From NCBI GenBank assembly GCA_031263965.1, contig JAISES010000135.1:1-8154 (forward strand): 8,154 bases of DNA, read 5' to 3'. Every line of letters begins with the position of its first letter. Positions within the stretch are counted from its first letter, which is position 1. The stretch is from Prevotella sp. (GTDB lineage Bacteria; Bacteroidota; Bacteroidia; Bacteroidales; Dysgonomonadaceae). This document shows, in pieces, positions 1 to 7,996 of the stretch. The position numbers were made by a program, and so were the translations under genes. The notes under the pieces were generated by a model. The model ran no database searches and was not told the DNA's origin. It saw only the letters and a program-made list of their open reading frames with translations.

Positions 1-2
1 CA

Positions 3-848
3 AGAGAGATTGTTTTAAACGGTGAAAAGGTTACAATTACAGCTAAAAAAGTTCAATCGCACGGAGATTCCCTTATTATAGAATTTGAATGGGATAAGCC
101 GGTTTCTTTTTCGGAAATATTGGAAGCCGCCGGAGAATTGCCCATTCCTCCTTATTTGAACAGGGATACGGAAGAGAAAGACAAACAAACCTATCAGACT
201 GTTTATTCCAAAATAGACGGATCGGTAGCAGCTCCGACAGCGGGACTTCATTTTACGCCGGAAGTATTCGATTCTTTCAAAAGCAAAGGGGTAAAAACAG
301 CAGAAATAACCCTGCATGTAGGAGCGGGAACTTTCAAGCCCGTAAAATCGGAACAGATAGCAGATCATGCAATGCATGCCGAGTTTATATCCGTCAGGAA
401 AGAAATTATAGAGCAATTGTTAAATCACGATGGAAAGGTTATAGCCGTAGGCACAACTTCGGTCCGTACCTTGGAAAGTCTTTATTACATCGGACGGATA
501 TTGGAAGAAGACGGAAGTCCGGACAGACTGAAAGTTTTGCAATGGCAACCCTACGAAAGCGGAAAGGAAGTGACAGTCAAACAGGCTTTGCAAAATATAA
601 TTTCATATCTCGACAAAAATAACCTGTCATCATTGATTGGCGAGACACAAATAATGATCGCTCCGGGCTATACTTACCGGATAGTAGACGGCATTGTCAC
701 CAATTTTCACCAGCCAAAGAGTACATTGCTATTACTTGTTTCGGCATTTGCAGGCAATACGAACTGGAAAAATATTTACCGGCATGCTCTGGAAAACAAT
801 TACCGTTTTCTGAGTTATGGGGATAGTTCCCTGCTCCTGAGGAAGTAA
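3..848 (+). CDS. queA: QueA-family S-adenosylmethionine:tRNA ribosyltransferase-isomerase, 3' part
   Basis: The reading frame is open from the left edge (first full codon at base 3) to TAA at 846-848, giving 281 codons. The N-terminal part lies outside the window. QueA transfers and isomerises the ribosyl moiety of SAM onto 7-aminomethyl-7-deazaguanine in tRNA, giving epoxyqueuosine in the cytoplasm. Visible family motifs, in order, are GELPIPPYLNR, DGSVAAPTAGLHFT, LHVGAGTFKPV, GTTSVRTLESL, TNFHQPKSTLLLLVSAFAG and a C-terminal FLSYGDSSLLL. These line up with E. coli QueA (PPYI, AAPTAGLHF, LHVGAGTF, TNFHLPKSTL, FFSYGD). The SLIGETQIMIAPGYTYR stretch and SSLLL ending resemble the longer QueA-like paralogue that I recall accompanying canonical QueA in many Bacteroidota, so it may be that paralogue rather than QueA itself. 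An internal TTG at 120 would be a false start, because homology continues upstream of it. It converges on tamL, with no clear terminator between them. Confidence 0.9.
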   Translation, partial: REIVLNGEKVTITAKKVQSHGDSLIIEFEWDKPVSFSEILEAAGELPIPPYLNRDTEEKDKQTYQTVYSKIDGSVAAPTAGLHFTPEVFDSFKSKGVKTAEITLHVGAGTFKPVKSEQIADHAMHAEFISVRKEIIEQLLNHDGKVIAVGTTSVRTLESLYYIGRILEEDGSPDRLKVLQWQPYESGKEVTVKQALQNIISYLDKNNLSSLIGETQIMIAPGYTYRIVDGIVTNFHQPKSTLLLLVSAFAGNTNWKNIYRHALENNYRFLSYGDSSLLLRK

Positions 849-853
849 CCGGA

Positions 854-3157
854 TCAGAACGGATAGCCTATGCCAAAGTGGAAAGCCATATTTTTTAACG
901 GTGTTTTGAACATAACAAAACGGTCGGATTGATCCCGTCCCGGATCATAAGCTTTTGTTCCCAGATCGAAGCGTATAAGAAGGAACCCTAAATCGAGGCG
1001 GAGCCCTAATCCGTAAGCGACTGCTATTTCCTTATAAAAACGATCGAAAGCGAATTGTCCACCCTGCTGACTCTCGTAATCTTTTAATGTCCATATATTT
1101 CCGGCATCGATGAATTGGGCAAATTCAAACAGTTCGCTTACCTTCATTCTGTTTTCTATACTGAACTCGAATTTCATATCTCCGGTCTGGTTTACAAAGT
1201 CGGTTTCCATGCCATACTGAACAGAACGTTTATACGATCCCGGCCCCAGAGACCGGGTACTCCAGCCTCTGATGCTATTGGCTCCGCCTGCAAAAAAACG
1301 CCGTTCGAAAGGAAGAATATCCGAATTTCCGTATGGATGGGCAAGCCCTAATCCTACATGATATGCCAGCGAATGTCTTTTTGAGAAATAAAATGTGCGG
1401 GCATAATCGAGGCTCCCCTTTATATATTCGGCATAGGCCACGCCTAAAATCTCTTTTTGGCCGTATTCATCGGGTTCTGCTCCATTTAGGGCGGTTACCA
1501 GACGGGGTATGGCTCCTGCCACTTCAAATGATCCCCTGAGGGTAAATGTCGGATATAATGTGGTAAAACGGCGGCGATTGACCAGGGTAAACGAATAGGC
1601 TGTGCGTGCGACAAGTTGGTCGTTATAGCTTTCTTCCAATAGCTGGTTTTTGGAGTTCTTCAAATAAAGGCTGTCAAATTTCTGCGATACCCAAGGCATA
1701 CGGATATAGTTTATGTCTATTACATCTAAACCGTGGCGTAGCGCGTTCCTTTTTGAAGACCAGCCGTAAGAGATCGTTCCGTTAAAGAACTGGCGTGTAT
1801 ATTCCGGCCTATGCTGGTTGTTAAGTCCGATGGAAAACTGAGTCGTTGCGGAAGGCTGTTCCCGCCAGCTCTTCTTTAGCCATGGGAATAAAATCATCGG
1901 GAAGGAAAGACCGGTTTCTATACCATATTCGTAGAAGCTCTGGTTCATCAGGTCGGTATTTTTGCTCCCTGTAATAAACTCATAAGCGCCTTTTAACTTA
2001 ATATTCAGTCTTTCACCTCCATTGAATAAATTTTGGTGCTGATAAGATATACTGGGCGCGATACCGAGGTCTCCCGCCGAATTTGTCCCATCTATGGCTG
2101 TACTGAACCAGTGTGCGTTTGCCGGTAGCAATGTGATAATAGCATCGAGTTTAGTACTGTCTCCGGATGACGGATGGATATCGATATTTGTCTGTTTTAC
2201 AGCTCCTATCTTGCCGTATCCTTCGTAAGTCTGATTTAGGGCGAAATCTGAAAAATAACCACCTTTTCGTAAAAAGATATTCCGTGTTACCGTAGAATTT
2301 CGCAGAAAATTATTTCGTCCGCGAATGATTTTTATCCCCTTTACTTCTGTGGTATCCGCATTCCTGAAAAACCACCGGTTGCCGACTTGCCGTCCGTCTG
2401 TGGATGAGTTCAGCGTATTCAAACCGGAGATTACAGTTATATCATTTATTTTGTAACGTACATACGGAAGACTGTCTTTCCTCGGATAGACATCCATATA
2501 CAGGTCTACTTCGTGTGAGTTCAATGTAGTGTCTGCCTTGAAATACAGGTATTCTTTGGAGAAATCAAAATAGCCCACGTTTCTCATAATGTTGTTTACC
2601 CGCAGCCGCTCCTGTTCCAGCATATCTGCATCGAACATATCCCCTTTGCTCAATAAAGGTTTTATCGGCATGCGGCTCATTATACGTGTCATGGCGGTAT
2701 CACCGAGTGTATACCGGTAGTTGCGTATAAGATAAGGAATTCCCCCTTTGAGATCGTATGTTACAGATATTTTTTTACCTTTAATTTTTAGAGCCGTATC
2801 TACACGGGCATCCAGATACCCCTGGTTATTTAATTGTTTCCTTAACTGGTTTACCGAGATCGCAGTCTGGGTATTACTGAATATTACGGGCGCCTGCCCT
2901 ATTTTCCGTATCATTCCGGTCATCCATTTACTGGTATCCTGACCGGCCATATTATATATTCTTAAACCGACTTTCCCCAAAAACAGAAAACTCGAATTGG
3001 GCTGTTGCCTTACAAAGTCCTCTAAATCAGACGTTGCGTTTTTTGTGTCGTGCTTCACGTTGAAGTCATCTAACAGATAACTACCTTCGGGTATGTTCTT
3101 AGTGGTATTGCATGCCATAAAAACAAGTAACAGTATATATGCGATTTTGTGCTTCAT
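854..3157 (-). CDS. tamL: TamL-type Omp85 outer-membrane lipoprotein (BamA/TamA family)
   Basis: The product is 767 residues. It opens with a lipoprotein signal (MKHKIAYILLLVFMAC), a hydrophobic stretch ending in a loose lipobox with Cys16 as the expected lipidated residue. The N-terminal half (about 25-345) looks like several POTRA-type repeats; a helix-strand pattern shows at LRKQLNNQGYLDARVDT (105-121) and again at about 180-210. From about residue 350 the sequence alternates as in a 16-strand barrel. IRGW at 629-632 matches the conserved (V/I)RG(F/W) motif of the Omp85 lid loop, followed by an ENR...AQFIDAGNIW segment typical of the last strands. The chain ends in Phe, as expected of a beta-signal. 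By family knowledge, Omp85 proteins insert or export outer-membrane proteins, and the lipoprotein form TamL replaces TamA in Bacteroidota, usually with TamB. No tamB is present here. ATG at 3157 fits the promoter just upstream. A second BamA-like paralogue is the main alternative. Confidence 0.9.
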   Translation of the reverse strand: MKHKIAYILLLVFMACNTTKNIPEGSYLLDDFNVKHDTKNATSDLEDFVRQQPNSSFLFLGKVGLRIYNMAGQDTSKWMTGMIRKIGQAPVIFSNTQTAISVNQLRKQLNNQGYLDARVDTALKIKGKKISVTYDLKGGIPYLIRNYRYTLGDTAMTRIMSRMPIKPLLSKGDMFDADMLEQERLRVNNIMRNVGYFDFSKEYLYFKADTTLNSHEVDLYMDVYPRKDSLPYVRYKINDITVISGLNTLNSSTDGRQVGNRWFFRNADTTEVKGIKIIRGRNNFLRNSTVTRNIFLRKGGYFSDFALNQTYEGYGKIGAVKQTNIDIHPSSGDSTKLDAIITLLPANAHWFSTAIDGTNSAGDLGIAPSISYQHQNLFNGGERLNIKLKGAYEFITGSKNTDLMNQSFYEYGIETGLSFPMILFPWLKKSWREQPSATTQFSIGLNNQHRPEYTRQFFNGTISYGWSSKRNALRHGLDVIDINYIRMPWVSQKFDSLYLKNSKNQLLEESYNDQLVARTAYSFTLVNRRRFTTLYPTFTLRGSFEVAGAIPRLVTALNGAEPDEYGQKEILGVAYAEYIKGSLDYARTFYFSKRHSLAYHVGLGLAHPYGNSDILPFERRFFAGGANSIRGWSTRSLGPGSYKRSVQYGMETDFVNQTGDMKFEFSIENRMKVSELFEFAQFIDAGNIWTLKDYESQQGGQFAFDRFYKEIAVAYGLGLRLDLGFLLIRFDLGTKAYDPGRDQSDRFVMFKTPLKNMAFHFGIGYPF

Positions 3158-3175
3158 CTTATATCTAACATCTTA

Positions 3176-3205
3176 CAAAGATATAATGTTTAACAAATAG
3201 ACCAA
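3176..3205 (-). promoter_or_regulatory. Bacteroidota-type promoter of tamL
   Basis: On the minus strand, TTG (3205-3203), 19 bases and TATCTTTG (3183-3176) match the Bacteroidota primary-sigma consensus TTG-N19-21-TAnnTTTG exactly. The predicted transcript start lies near 3170, giving a leader of only about 15 nucleotides. No Shine-Dalgarno sequence precedes the ATG; a TTAGATATAA block ends one base before it. Confidence 0.8.
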
Positions 3206-3244
3206 GTAGAGATGCCGGAAATAGCCTGTCTGCTGAAATTAATT

Positions 3245-3323
3245 ACTGATGTTACGCAAGATCGGAACAAACCCATGAAAGAATATGGGATGATACTATT
3301 TTTCGGTGTTGCGTAACATCAGT
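3245..3323. repeat. 79-base inverted-repeat element between tamL and uvrA
   Basis: ACTGATGTTACGCAA (3245-3259) is repeated as its exact reverse complement at 3309-3323, a 15-base perfect dyad with a 49-base spacer. After one mismatch, pairing continues on the plus-strand RNA for seven more pairs (3261-3267 with 3301-3307, two of them G-U). A small inner hairpin CCCAT/ATGGG lies at 3272-3276/3285-3289. The element sits between the two divergent promoters. No target duplication is evident at its ends. It could be a small non-autonomous transposable element or IS remnant, a structured RNA, or a wide operator; the sequence alone does not decide. Confidence 0.75.
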
Positions 3324-3396
3324 CATACATTTTCATGGTGGCTTCTTCCGTTTTTACGACGTTGCTTCAAAGATAGGATAGTTTGCTCTTTTTTAG

Positions 3397-3404
3397 TATT
3401 TTTG
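3397..3404 (+). promoter_or_regulatory. Probable -7 element of the uvrA promoter
   Basis: TATTTTTG fits TAnnTTTG and lies 20 bases before the uvrA ATG. No TTG stands at the expected 19-21 base distance upstream; the nearest TTG (3383-3385) is too close, at 11 bases. The promoter is therefore either weak or needs an activator. Its position argues against translation starting upstream of 3425. Confidence 0.45.
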
Positions 3405-3424
3405 TATCCATTTTCCGAAAAGCC

Positions 3425-6220
3425 ATGTCAGAAGAAAAAAATATTTTTATAAAAGGGGCGCGTGTCAATAATCTTAAAAATATTGACGTAGAAATACCCC
3501 GGAACAGATTTGTCGTTATCACCGGACTGTCCGGTTCGGGAAAATCGTCACTGGCGTTTGATACCCTTTATGCCGAGGGGCAACGCCGTTATGTAGAAAG
3601 CCTGTCGGCATACGCCCGTCAGTTTTTGGGCAGGATGAATAAGCCCGAATGCGATTATATAAAAGGGATTCCGCCGGCTATTGCGATCGAGCAGCGTGTT
3701 AGTGCCCGGAATCCGCGTTCGACGGTGGGTACTTCGACCGAAATATATGAATATCTGCGCCTGTTGTTCGCACGGATAGGCCGGACTATTTCCCCCGTTT
3801 CGGGGCAAGAGGTAAAAAAACACCATGTAAGCGACATTGTGGAGAAAATGTTGTCGTATCCCGAAGATACACGCCTTGCCATTCTTACCAGAATTATATT
3901 GCGGGATAACCGGACATTGAATGAACAACTGGAAATATTGCAAAAGGAAGGTTTTTCGAGGGTTGAACTGGCCGGAAAATTTGAAAGGATTGAAGACATA
4001 TTAGCTTCGAAAGAAAAAATAAAACCAGATGATTTACTCCTTTTAATCGACCGCCTGACATGTGATAAAGATGCTGCCAATATAAGCCGTTTCTCGGAAT
4101 CGATAGAAACGGCATTCTTCGAAGGAGAAGGTGATTGTGTTGTCCGTTTCTACGGTGAAAAGGCAGGGTCTTTCGATTTTTCGAGGCATTTCGAAGCCGA
4201 TGGGATACAATTCGAAGAACCATCCGACCTGATGTTCAGTTTTAATAGCCCTGTTGGCGCTTGCCCTGTTTGCGAAGGTTTTGGCAGGGTAATGGGTATT
4301 GATGAAGACCTGGTTGTTCCAAATAAAGGCCTTTCGGTCTACGAAGATGCTGTCGTTTGTTGGAAAGGCGAGAAAATGAGTGAATGGAAGACTGAATTCA
4401 TCCATGCGGCCAATCGATACGATTTTCCAATTCATCGACCTTATTTCGAGCTGTCGGAGAAAGAAAAAGAGTTGCTATGGCATGGAGCAAAGGGGCTTCA
4501 TGGAATAGACGATTTTTTCAAGATGATAGAAGAAAACCAATATAAGATACAGTATCGTGTGATGCTTGCCCGTTATCGTGGAAAAACCACCTGCCCTTCG
4601 TGCAAGGGTTCGCGCCTGAAGCCGCAGGCTCTTTACGTAAAAGTAGGAGGGAAGACTATCGCCGATCTTGTTTTGATGCCGATTACGGAGCTGAGAGTAT
4701 TCTTTGAGGAATTGGAGCTGAATGAAACGGATGCAACTGTTGCAAAACGGTTATTAACCGATATAAACGTGCGCATTCAATATCTTGTAAATGTAGGGTT
4801 GGGGTACCTTACCCTCAACCGTTTGTCCAATTCGCTTTCGGGTGGTGAAAGCCAGCGTATTAATCTGGCGACATCGTTAGGCAGCAGCCTCGTCGGCTCT
4901 TTGTATATATTGGACGAGCCAAGCATAGGCCTTCATTCCCGTGATACGGATTTGCTGATTAACGTCCTACAGGAATTGAAGTCAATAGGAAACACTGTTG
5001 TCGTCGTAGAGCACGATGAAGAAATTATTCGCGCTGCCGATTACATTATCGATATAGGCCCTAAAGCAGGGCGTTTGGGCGGAGAGGTCGTCTATCAGGG
5101 AGATGTTGCCGGGCTTCGGAAGCAGACGGAAAGTTATACCGTGCGTTACCTGAATGGAGAAGAGAAGATCGAAGTTCCCGGAGTAAGGCGCAAATGGAAC
5201 AACTACATTGAGGTGAAAGGCGCCAGGCAAAATAATCTGAAAAACCTGAATGTCAAGTTTCCACTTAATGTAATGACTGTCGTAACAGGAGTTAGCGGTT
5301 CGGGTAAATCATCCCTGGTGTGTGATGTTTTTTATACGGCACTGGAAAGGTATTATAAGGGAAAAGGCGGGCAAGTAGTCCAATACAATGGCCTTGAAGG
5401 CGATCTCAGGCTGATAAAGGATATTGAAATGGTGGACCAGAACCCGATAGGCCGGTCGTCCCGGTCCAATCCGGTAACCTATATAAAGGCATATGATGAA
5501 ATACGTAAATTGTTTGCCGACCAGCCATTAGCCAGGCAAATGCATTTTACTCCGGCTTACTTCTCATTCAATGTAGAGGGAGGCCGCTGCGAAGAATGTG
5601 CAGGGGAAGGCAAAATACTGGTCGAAATGCAGTTTATGGCGGACGTTTTACTTGAATGCGAAGTCTGCAAAGGAAGAAGATTCAAACAGGATGTCCTGGA
5701 TGTGCAATACAGAGGCGCCAGTATATATGATGTGCTGGAAATGACAATAGATCAGGCAATAGAGTTTTTTGAAAGAGGTAAGGGATCTTCCGAGAAGAAG
5801 ATTGTTAAGCGTCTGAAACCATTGCAGGATGTGGGCCTCGGTTATGTGAAGCTTGGGCAGTCGTCGTCATCTTTGTCAGGAGGAGAAAACCAGCGTGTGA
5901 AACTGGCATTCCATCTGGCAGACGAAAAGCCGGAGCCAACTCTTTTCATATTTGATGAACCGACTACAGGATTGCATTTTCACGACATAAAAACATTATT
6001 GAAGGCTTTTGATTCATTGATAGAAAGAGGGCATACGATTGTTATTATAGAGCACAATATGGATGTTATAAAATGTGCCGATCATATTATCGATATAGGT
6101 CCCGAAGGCGGCAAAGAGGGTGGGTTTATTGTTTGTGAAGGAACCCCTGAAAAGATAGCGCAATGCAAGGGATCGTATACAGGGCATTTCCTGAAAGAAA
6201 AATTGACTAGTCCTAAATAA
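3425..6220 (+). CDS. uvrA: UvrA, excinuclease ABC subunit A
   Basis: The product is 931 residues, close to E. coli UvrA (940). UvrA dimers scan DNA for lesions and load UvrB in nucleotide excision repair. Two ABC ATPase halves are complete: Walker [10 protein letters not shown] at 34-42 and GVSGSGKSS at 622-630; signature LSGGESQ at 471-477 and LSGGENQ at 817-823; Walker B LYILDEP at 493-499 and LFIFDEP at 840-846. The segment between the first Walker A and CPVC holds the UvrB-binding domain region. CxxC pairs lie at 280/283, 390/393, 722/725 and 745/748; the last two form the C-terminal zinc finger (CX2C-X19-CX2C) needed for damage recognition. The CPIC pair found in E. coli near 253-256 is absent. 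I chose ATG 3425 ([13 protein letters not shown]) because an in-frame TTG at 3383 would add 14 residues and overlap the -7 box. Bacteroidota often carry two UvrA paralogues; which one this is remains open. Confidence 0.96.
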   Translation: MSEEKNIFIKGARVNNLKNIDVEIPRNRFVVITGLSGSGKSSLAFDTLYAEGQRRYVESLSAYARQFLGRMNKPECDYIKGIPPAIAIEQRVSARNPRSTVGTSTEIYEYLRLLFARIGRTISPVSGQEVKKHHVSDIVEKMLSYPEDTRLAILTRIILRDNRTLNEQLEILQKEGFSRVELAGKFERIEDILASKEKIKPDDLLLLIDRLTCDKDAANISRFSESIETAFFEGEGDCVVRFYGEKAGSFDFSRHFEADGIQFEEPSDLMFSFNSPVGACPVCEGFGRVMGIDEDLVVPNKGLSVYEDAVVCWKGEKMSEWKTEFIHAANRYDFPIHRPYFELSEKEKELLWHGAKGLHGIDDFFKMIEENQYKIQYRVMLARYRGKTTCPSCKGSRLKPQALYVKVGGKTIADLVLMPITELRVFFEELELNETDATVAKRLLTDINVRIQYLVNVGLGYLTLNRLSNSLSGGESQRINLATSLGSSLVGSLYILDEPSIGLHSRDTDLLINVLQELKSIGNTVVVVEHDEEIIRAADYIIDIGPKAGRLGGEVVYQGDVAGLRKQTESYTVRYLNGEEKIEVPGVRRKWNNYIEVKGARQNNLKNLNVKFPLNVMTVVTGVSGSGKSSLVCDVFYTALERYYKGKGGQVVQYNGLEGDLRLIKDIEMVDQNPIGRSSRSNPVTYIKAYDEIRKLFADQPLARQMHFTPAYFSFNVEGGRCEECAGEGKILVEMQFMADVLLECEVCKGRRFKQDVLDVQYRGASIYDVLEMTIDQAIEFFERGKGSSEKKIVKRLKPLQDVGLGYVKLGQSSSSLSGGENQRVKLAFHLADEKPEPTLFIFDEPTTGLHFHDIKTLLKAFDSLIERGHTIVIIEHNMDVIKCADHIIDIGPEGGKEGGFIVCEGTPEKIAQCKGSYTGHFLKEKLTSPK

Positions 6221-6247
6221 CCGTTACAGGATTTATAGGACTAGTCA
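6204..6247. terminator. Bidirectional intrinsic terminator shared by uvrA and the OmpP1/FadL gene
   Basis: TGACTAGTCCTA (6204-6215) pairs perfectly with TAGGACTAGTCA (6236-6247), a 12-bp stem with a 20-base loop. On the minus strand the stem is followed by AATTTTTCTTTC, a good T-tract for the gene ending at 6260. On the plus strand the run after the stem (TATTGTGTTTAATT) is weaker. The left arm is also coding sequence for the last residues of UvrA, and the UvrA stop codon lies in the loop. Confidence 0.75.
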
Positions 6248-6259
6248 TATTGTGTTTAA

Positions 6260-7636
6260 TTAGAAAGAAAAATCTACTCCGGCCGCAAACACTTTGTTTG
6301 TTCGAGAAAATACATCTTTGCTGGTTATCAGCGTACCGATGCCGCCTCCGGGTTCTTTTGTATAATCCGAATATGTAGTCCAGAAATATCCTGCATTTAT
6401 TCTTACTGTGGGTGAAACATTGACAGCGCCCCCAAGACCTATTGAATAAGAATTGAGAGAAAAACTGAGGTCTTTCTGGTAATTGTCAGTTACGCCGTAT
6501 CTGGTGATTTGTCCTCCGGCGCTTATCAGGAACATCCTGTTTATATGATATTCCGCTCCAAAAAGATATTCGTTGGTAGAGCCGGCGTCTTTTTGTTTGT
6601 CGTCAGCCATTTTAGCATCCGAATCGAAGAAATGGTGGTAACCAACGCTTGCTGTCAGGTTTGGCAATATCTGATATGATGCTCCTACTGTCAGCAATGC
6701 CGGTATATCGTGAGGAGTATTTACCCCGTCTTTAAATTGAGCCAGCCCTCCGTCTTTTCCATCTACCGTTTTGCTTTCTACATCGAGAGATGTTTTAAAT
6801 TCGTACTTCACACCTATGTTGAGCCCTTTATGATTGAAATTAAGACCTAAGATAGGATTTACTCCCCAGCCGGACTGTTTGTTGTCTATTTCCCTATCGG
6901 CAACAGACTCTGCTAATTGAGTTTGTCCTATTGCCGTAAAGAAATCTTTAGCAGATATCATTGCTCCGGTAGGATTCAGTATAGGATGGGTTGGATTTAT
7001 CTTTATATTTTTCAAATAACCCTCATATCCGTTGTTTACAATGTTTAACCGGAATCCGGCATAAGCAGAAAACATGTCATTAATGGCATAACTGCCTCCC
7101 ATTTGTGCTCCATAGATGAAAGATGACCCTGTCATATAAGCATCCACTGAGTATTGGGTTGTCGGCAGCTGCATTCCGGTTAGTGCTCCTGGCAATACAG
7201 CTAATCCGGCTTCGAAAGAAGGAAGCCCATCGTTGAATGTGGCTTTTCCTCCACCTCCCGAAACTGCAATATTTCCCGAAAGAACCCATCTCCCTTTCTT
7301 ATAGGCTGCCTGAAGGCTTGGAATGATAGGAGCTGATGCTGTCCCTTTAAATTCTTTTGTCGCATTTCCGCCATTAAATGCGAAAGGAGCGAATGTAGAA
7401 GTAATTGTCCTGGTTTGAAATGCACTTTGGTTAGTAAAAGAAAAATGAAACCCGTCTTCCAGTTTTACCAGCCCGGCAGGATTGGTATAAGCTGCATCTA
7501 TTTGCGTTGATGCATCACGTGCCACCATCCTGATAAAATGAGCACTTTGATTTGTATTGGTTAATATTCCTCCCGCGAAAAGGGAAGAATAACCTAAAGT
7601 TAGGATGGCAACAATTGCCGCAGTTCTTTTATTCAT
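6260..7636 (-). CDS. OmpP1/FadL/TodX-family outer-membrane transport protein
   Basis: The product is 458 residues, within the usual range for FadL-type porins (about 420-470). A Sec signal peptide (MNKRTAAIVAILTLGYSSLFA) precedes a mature chain starting GGILTNTNQSA. The N-terminal hatch region shows the family's conserved NPA motif (YTNPAGL, NPA at residues 52-54). The rest is rich in alternating aromatic/glycine strands, and the chain ends AGVDFSF with the terminal Phe of an outer-membrane barrel. By family knowledge these 14-strand barrels pass hydrophobic compounds such as long-chain fatty acids or aromatics by lateral diffusion; the substrate cannot be read from the sequence. The frame is open 48 codons further upstream, to 7780, but that extension would cover the promoter and destroy the signal peptide, so ATG 7636 is the start. 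It is monocistronic: its promoter lies just upstream and it shares a terminator with uvrA. Confidence 0.92.
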   Translation of the reverse strand: MNKRTAAIVAILTLGYSSLFAGGILTNTNQSAHFIRMVARDASTQIDAAYTNPAGLVKLEDGFHFSFTNQSAFQTRTITSTFAPFAFNGGNATKEFKGTASAPIIPSLQAAYKKGRWVLSGNIAVSGGGGKATFNDGLPSFEAGLAVLPGALTGMQLPTTQYSVDAYMTGSSFIYGAQMGGSYAINDMFSAYAGFRLNIVNNGYEGYLKNIKINPTHPILNPTGAMISAKDFFTAIGQTQLAESVADREIDNKQSGWGVNPILGLNFNHKGLNIGVKYEFKTSLDVESKTVDGKDGGLAQFKDGVNTPHDIPALLTVGASYQILPNLTASVGYHHFFDSDAKMADDKQKDAGSTNEYLFGAEYHINRMFLISAGGQITRYGVTDNYQKDLSFSLNSYSIGLGGAVNVSPTVRINAGYFWTTYSDYTKEPGGGIGTLITSKDVFSRTNKVFAAGVDFSF

Positions 7637-7669
7637 TGTTATATCTAATAAATTAGTTAAATAAGGGTA

Positions 7670-7699
7670 CAAAGATATAATGAATCTGTTAGTTTCAAA
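7670..7699 (-). promoter_or_regulatory. Bacteroidota-type promoter of the OmpP1/FadL gene
   Basis: On the minus strand, TTTG (7699-7696), 18 bases and TATCTTTG (7677-7670) match the phylum consensus, with a spacer one base shorter than the usual range. The -7 box sits in a 15-base block identical to that of tamL. The predicted leader is about 30 nucleotides and AT-rich, and has no Shine-Dalgarno sequence. Confidence 0.7.
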
Positions 7700-7747
7700 A
7701 GAAACCATGTTAAAAATAAAACATATCCTGCTGATTATCAAATATAT

Positions 7748-7761
7748 GTTGCATATGCAAC
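7748..7761. promoter_or_regulatory. 14-base perfect palindrome, candidate operator
   Basis: GTTGCATATGCAAC is its own reverse complement over all 14 bases. Its near edge is about 48 bases upstream of the -33 element of the OmpP1/FadL gene, a distance that would suit an activator or an upstream dimeric regulator. No regulator gene is in the window and no second copy was noticed here, so the role is inferred from position only. Confidence 0.4.
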
Positions 7762-7975
7762 TTTGTTTTTGTATTGTCAAATGGTTAATTGTGAATCTTT
7801 TGTTTGGATTATAAGAGCCTGTTTGAATTTTATATCATTCAATTTTTTAGAATTATTTTGAGGTTAAAAATGAATAAATATCCAGTTTCTTAATCTATAT
7901 AATTCAAGGTGCTATTTATTAAAGTATCAGCCAGTGGTTTGATTATGTTAAGAAAATATGTTCTACTACTTATTC
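7762..7975. other. AT-rich intergenic stretch without recognisable genes
   Basis: This stretch is strikingly AT-rich (13 G+C in 60 bases at both 7801-7860 and 7861-7920). I find no convincing reading frame or promoter in it. One weak structure is visible: TTGAAT (7823-7828) pairs with ATTCAA (7837-7842) and is followed by six T (7843-7848). This resembles a very weak plus-strand terminator but has only two G-C pairs. Confidence 0.6.
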
Positions 7976-7994
7976 GGAATCTTCGATTCCTTTT
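7976..7994 (+). terminator. Short hairpin plus T-run, terminator-like
   Basis: GGAATC (7976-7981) and GATTCC (7985-7990) form a perfect 6-bp stem with a TTC loop, followed directly by TTTT (7991-7994), then CTT. This has the form of a small intrinsic terminator on the plus strand, yet no plus-strand gene ends upstream within 1.7 kb. It may be the left part of the repeat element that follows. Confidence 0.35.
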
Positions 7995-7996
7995 CT

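Noticed and set aside
1115..1539. Plus-strand reading frames within the tamL coding region
   Set aside because: They are antisense shadows of the TamL barrel; tamL is supported by its motifs, lipobox, promoter and terminal Phe.
3212..3316. A 34-codon plus-strand reading frame inside the tamL-uvrA intergenic region (starting MPEIACLLKL)
   Set aside because: It overlaps most of the inverted repeat, has no promoter or ribosome-binding context and no recognisable family; a frame this short is expected by chance.
3245..3323. Reading the inverted repeat as a complete IS or MITE with target duplication
   Set aside because: No matching direct repeats flank the ends and no transposase is encoded; without other copies the mobile reading is only one option.
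3368..3375. A second minus-strand TATCTTTG box upstream of uvrA
   Set aside because: No TTG stands 19-21 bases upstream of it, and a transcript from it would run through the inverted repeat before reaching tamL. The promoter at 3176-3205 is complete and much better placed.
3383..3424. A 14-residue N-terminal extension of UvrA from a TTG codon
   Set aside because: The extension is hydrophobic, unlike UvrA N-termini, and overlaps the -7 box; [13 protein letters not shown] at 3425 is the typical start.
7637..7780. A 48-codon N-terminal extension of the OmpP1/FadL protein
   Set aside because: It would bury a clear signal peptide inside the protein and be encoded by the promoter region; ATG 7636 explains both signal peptide and promoter.
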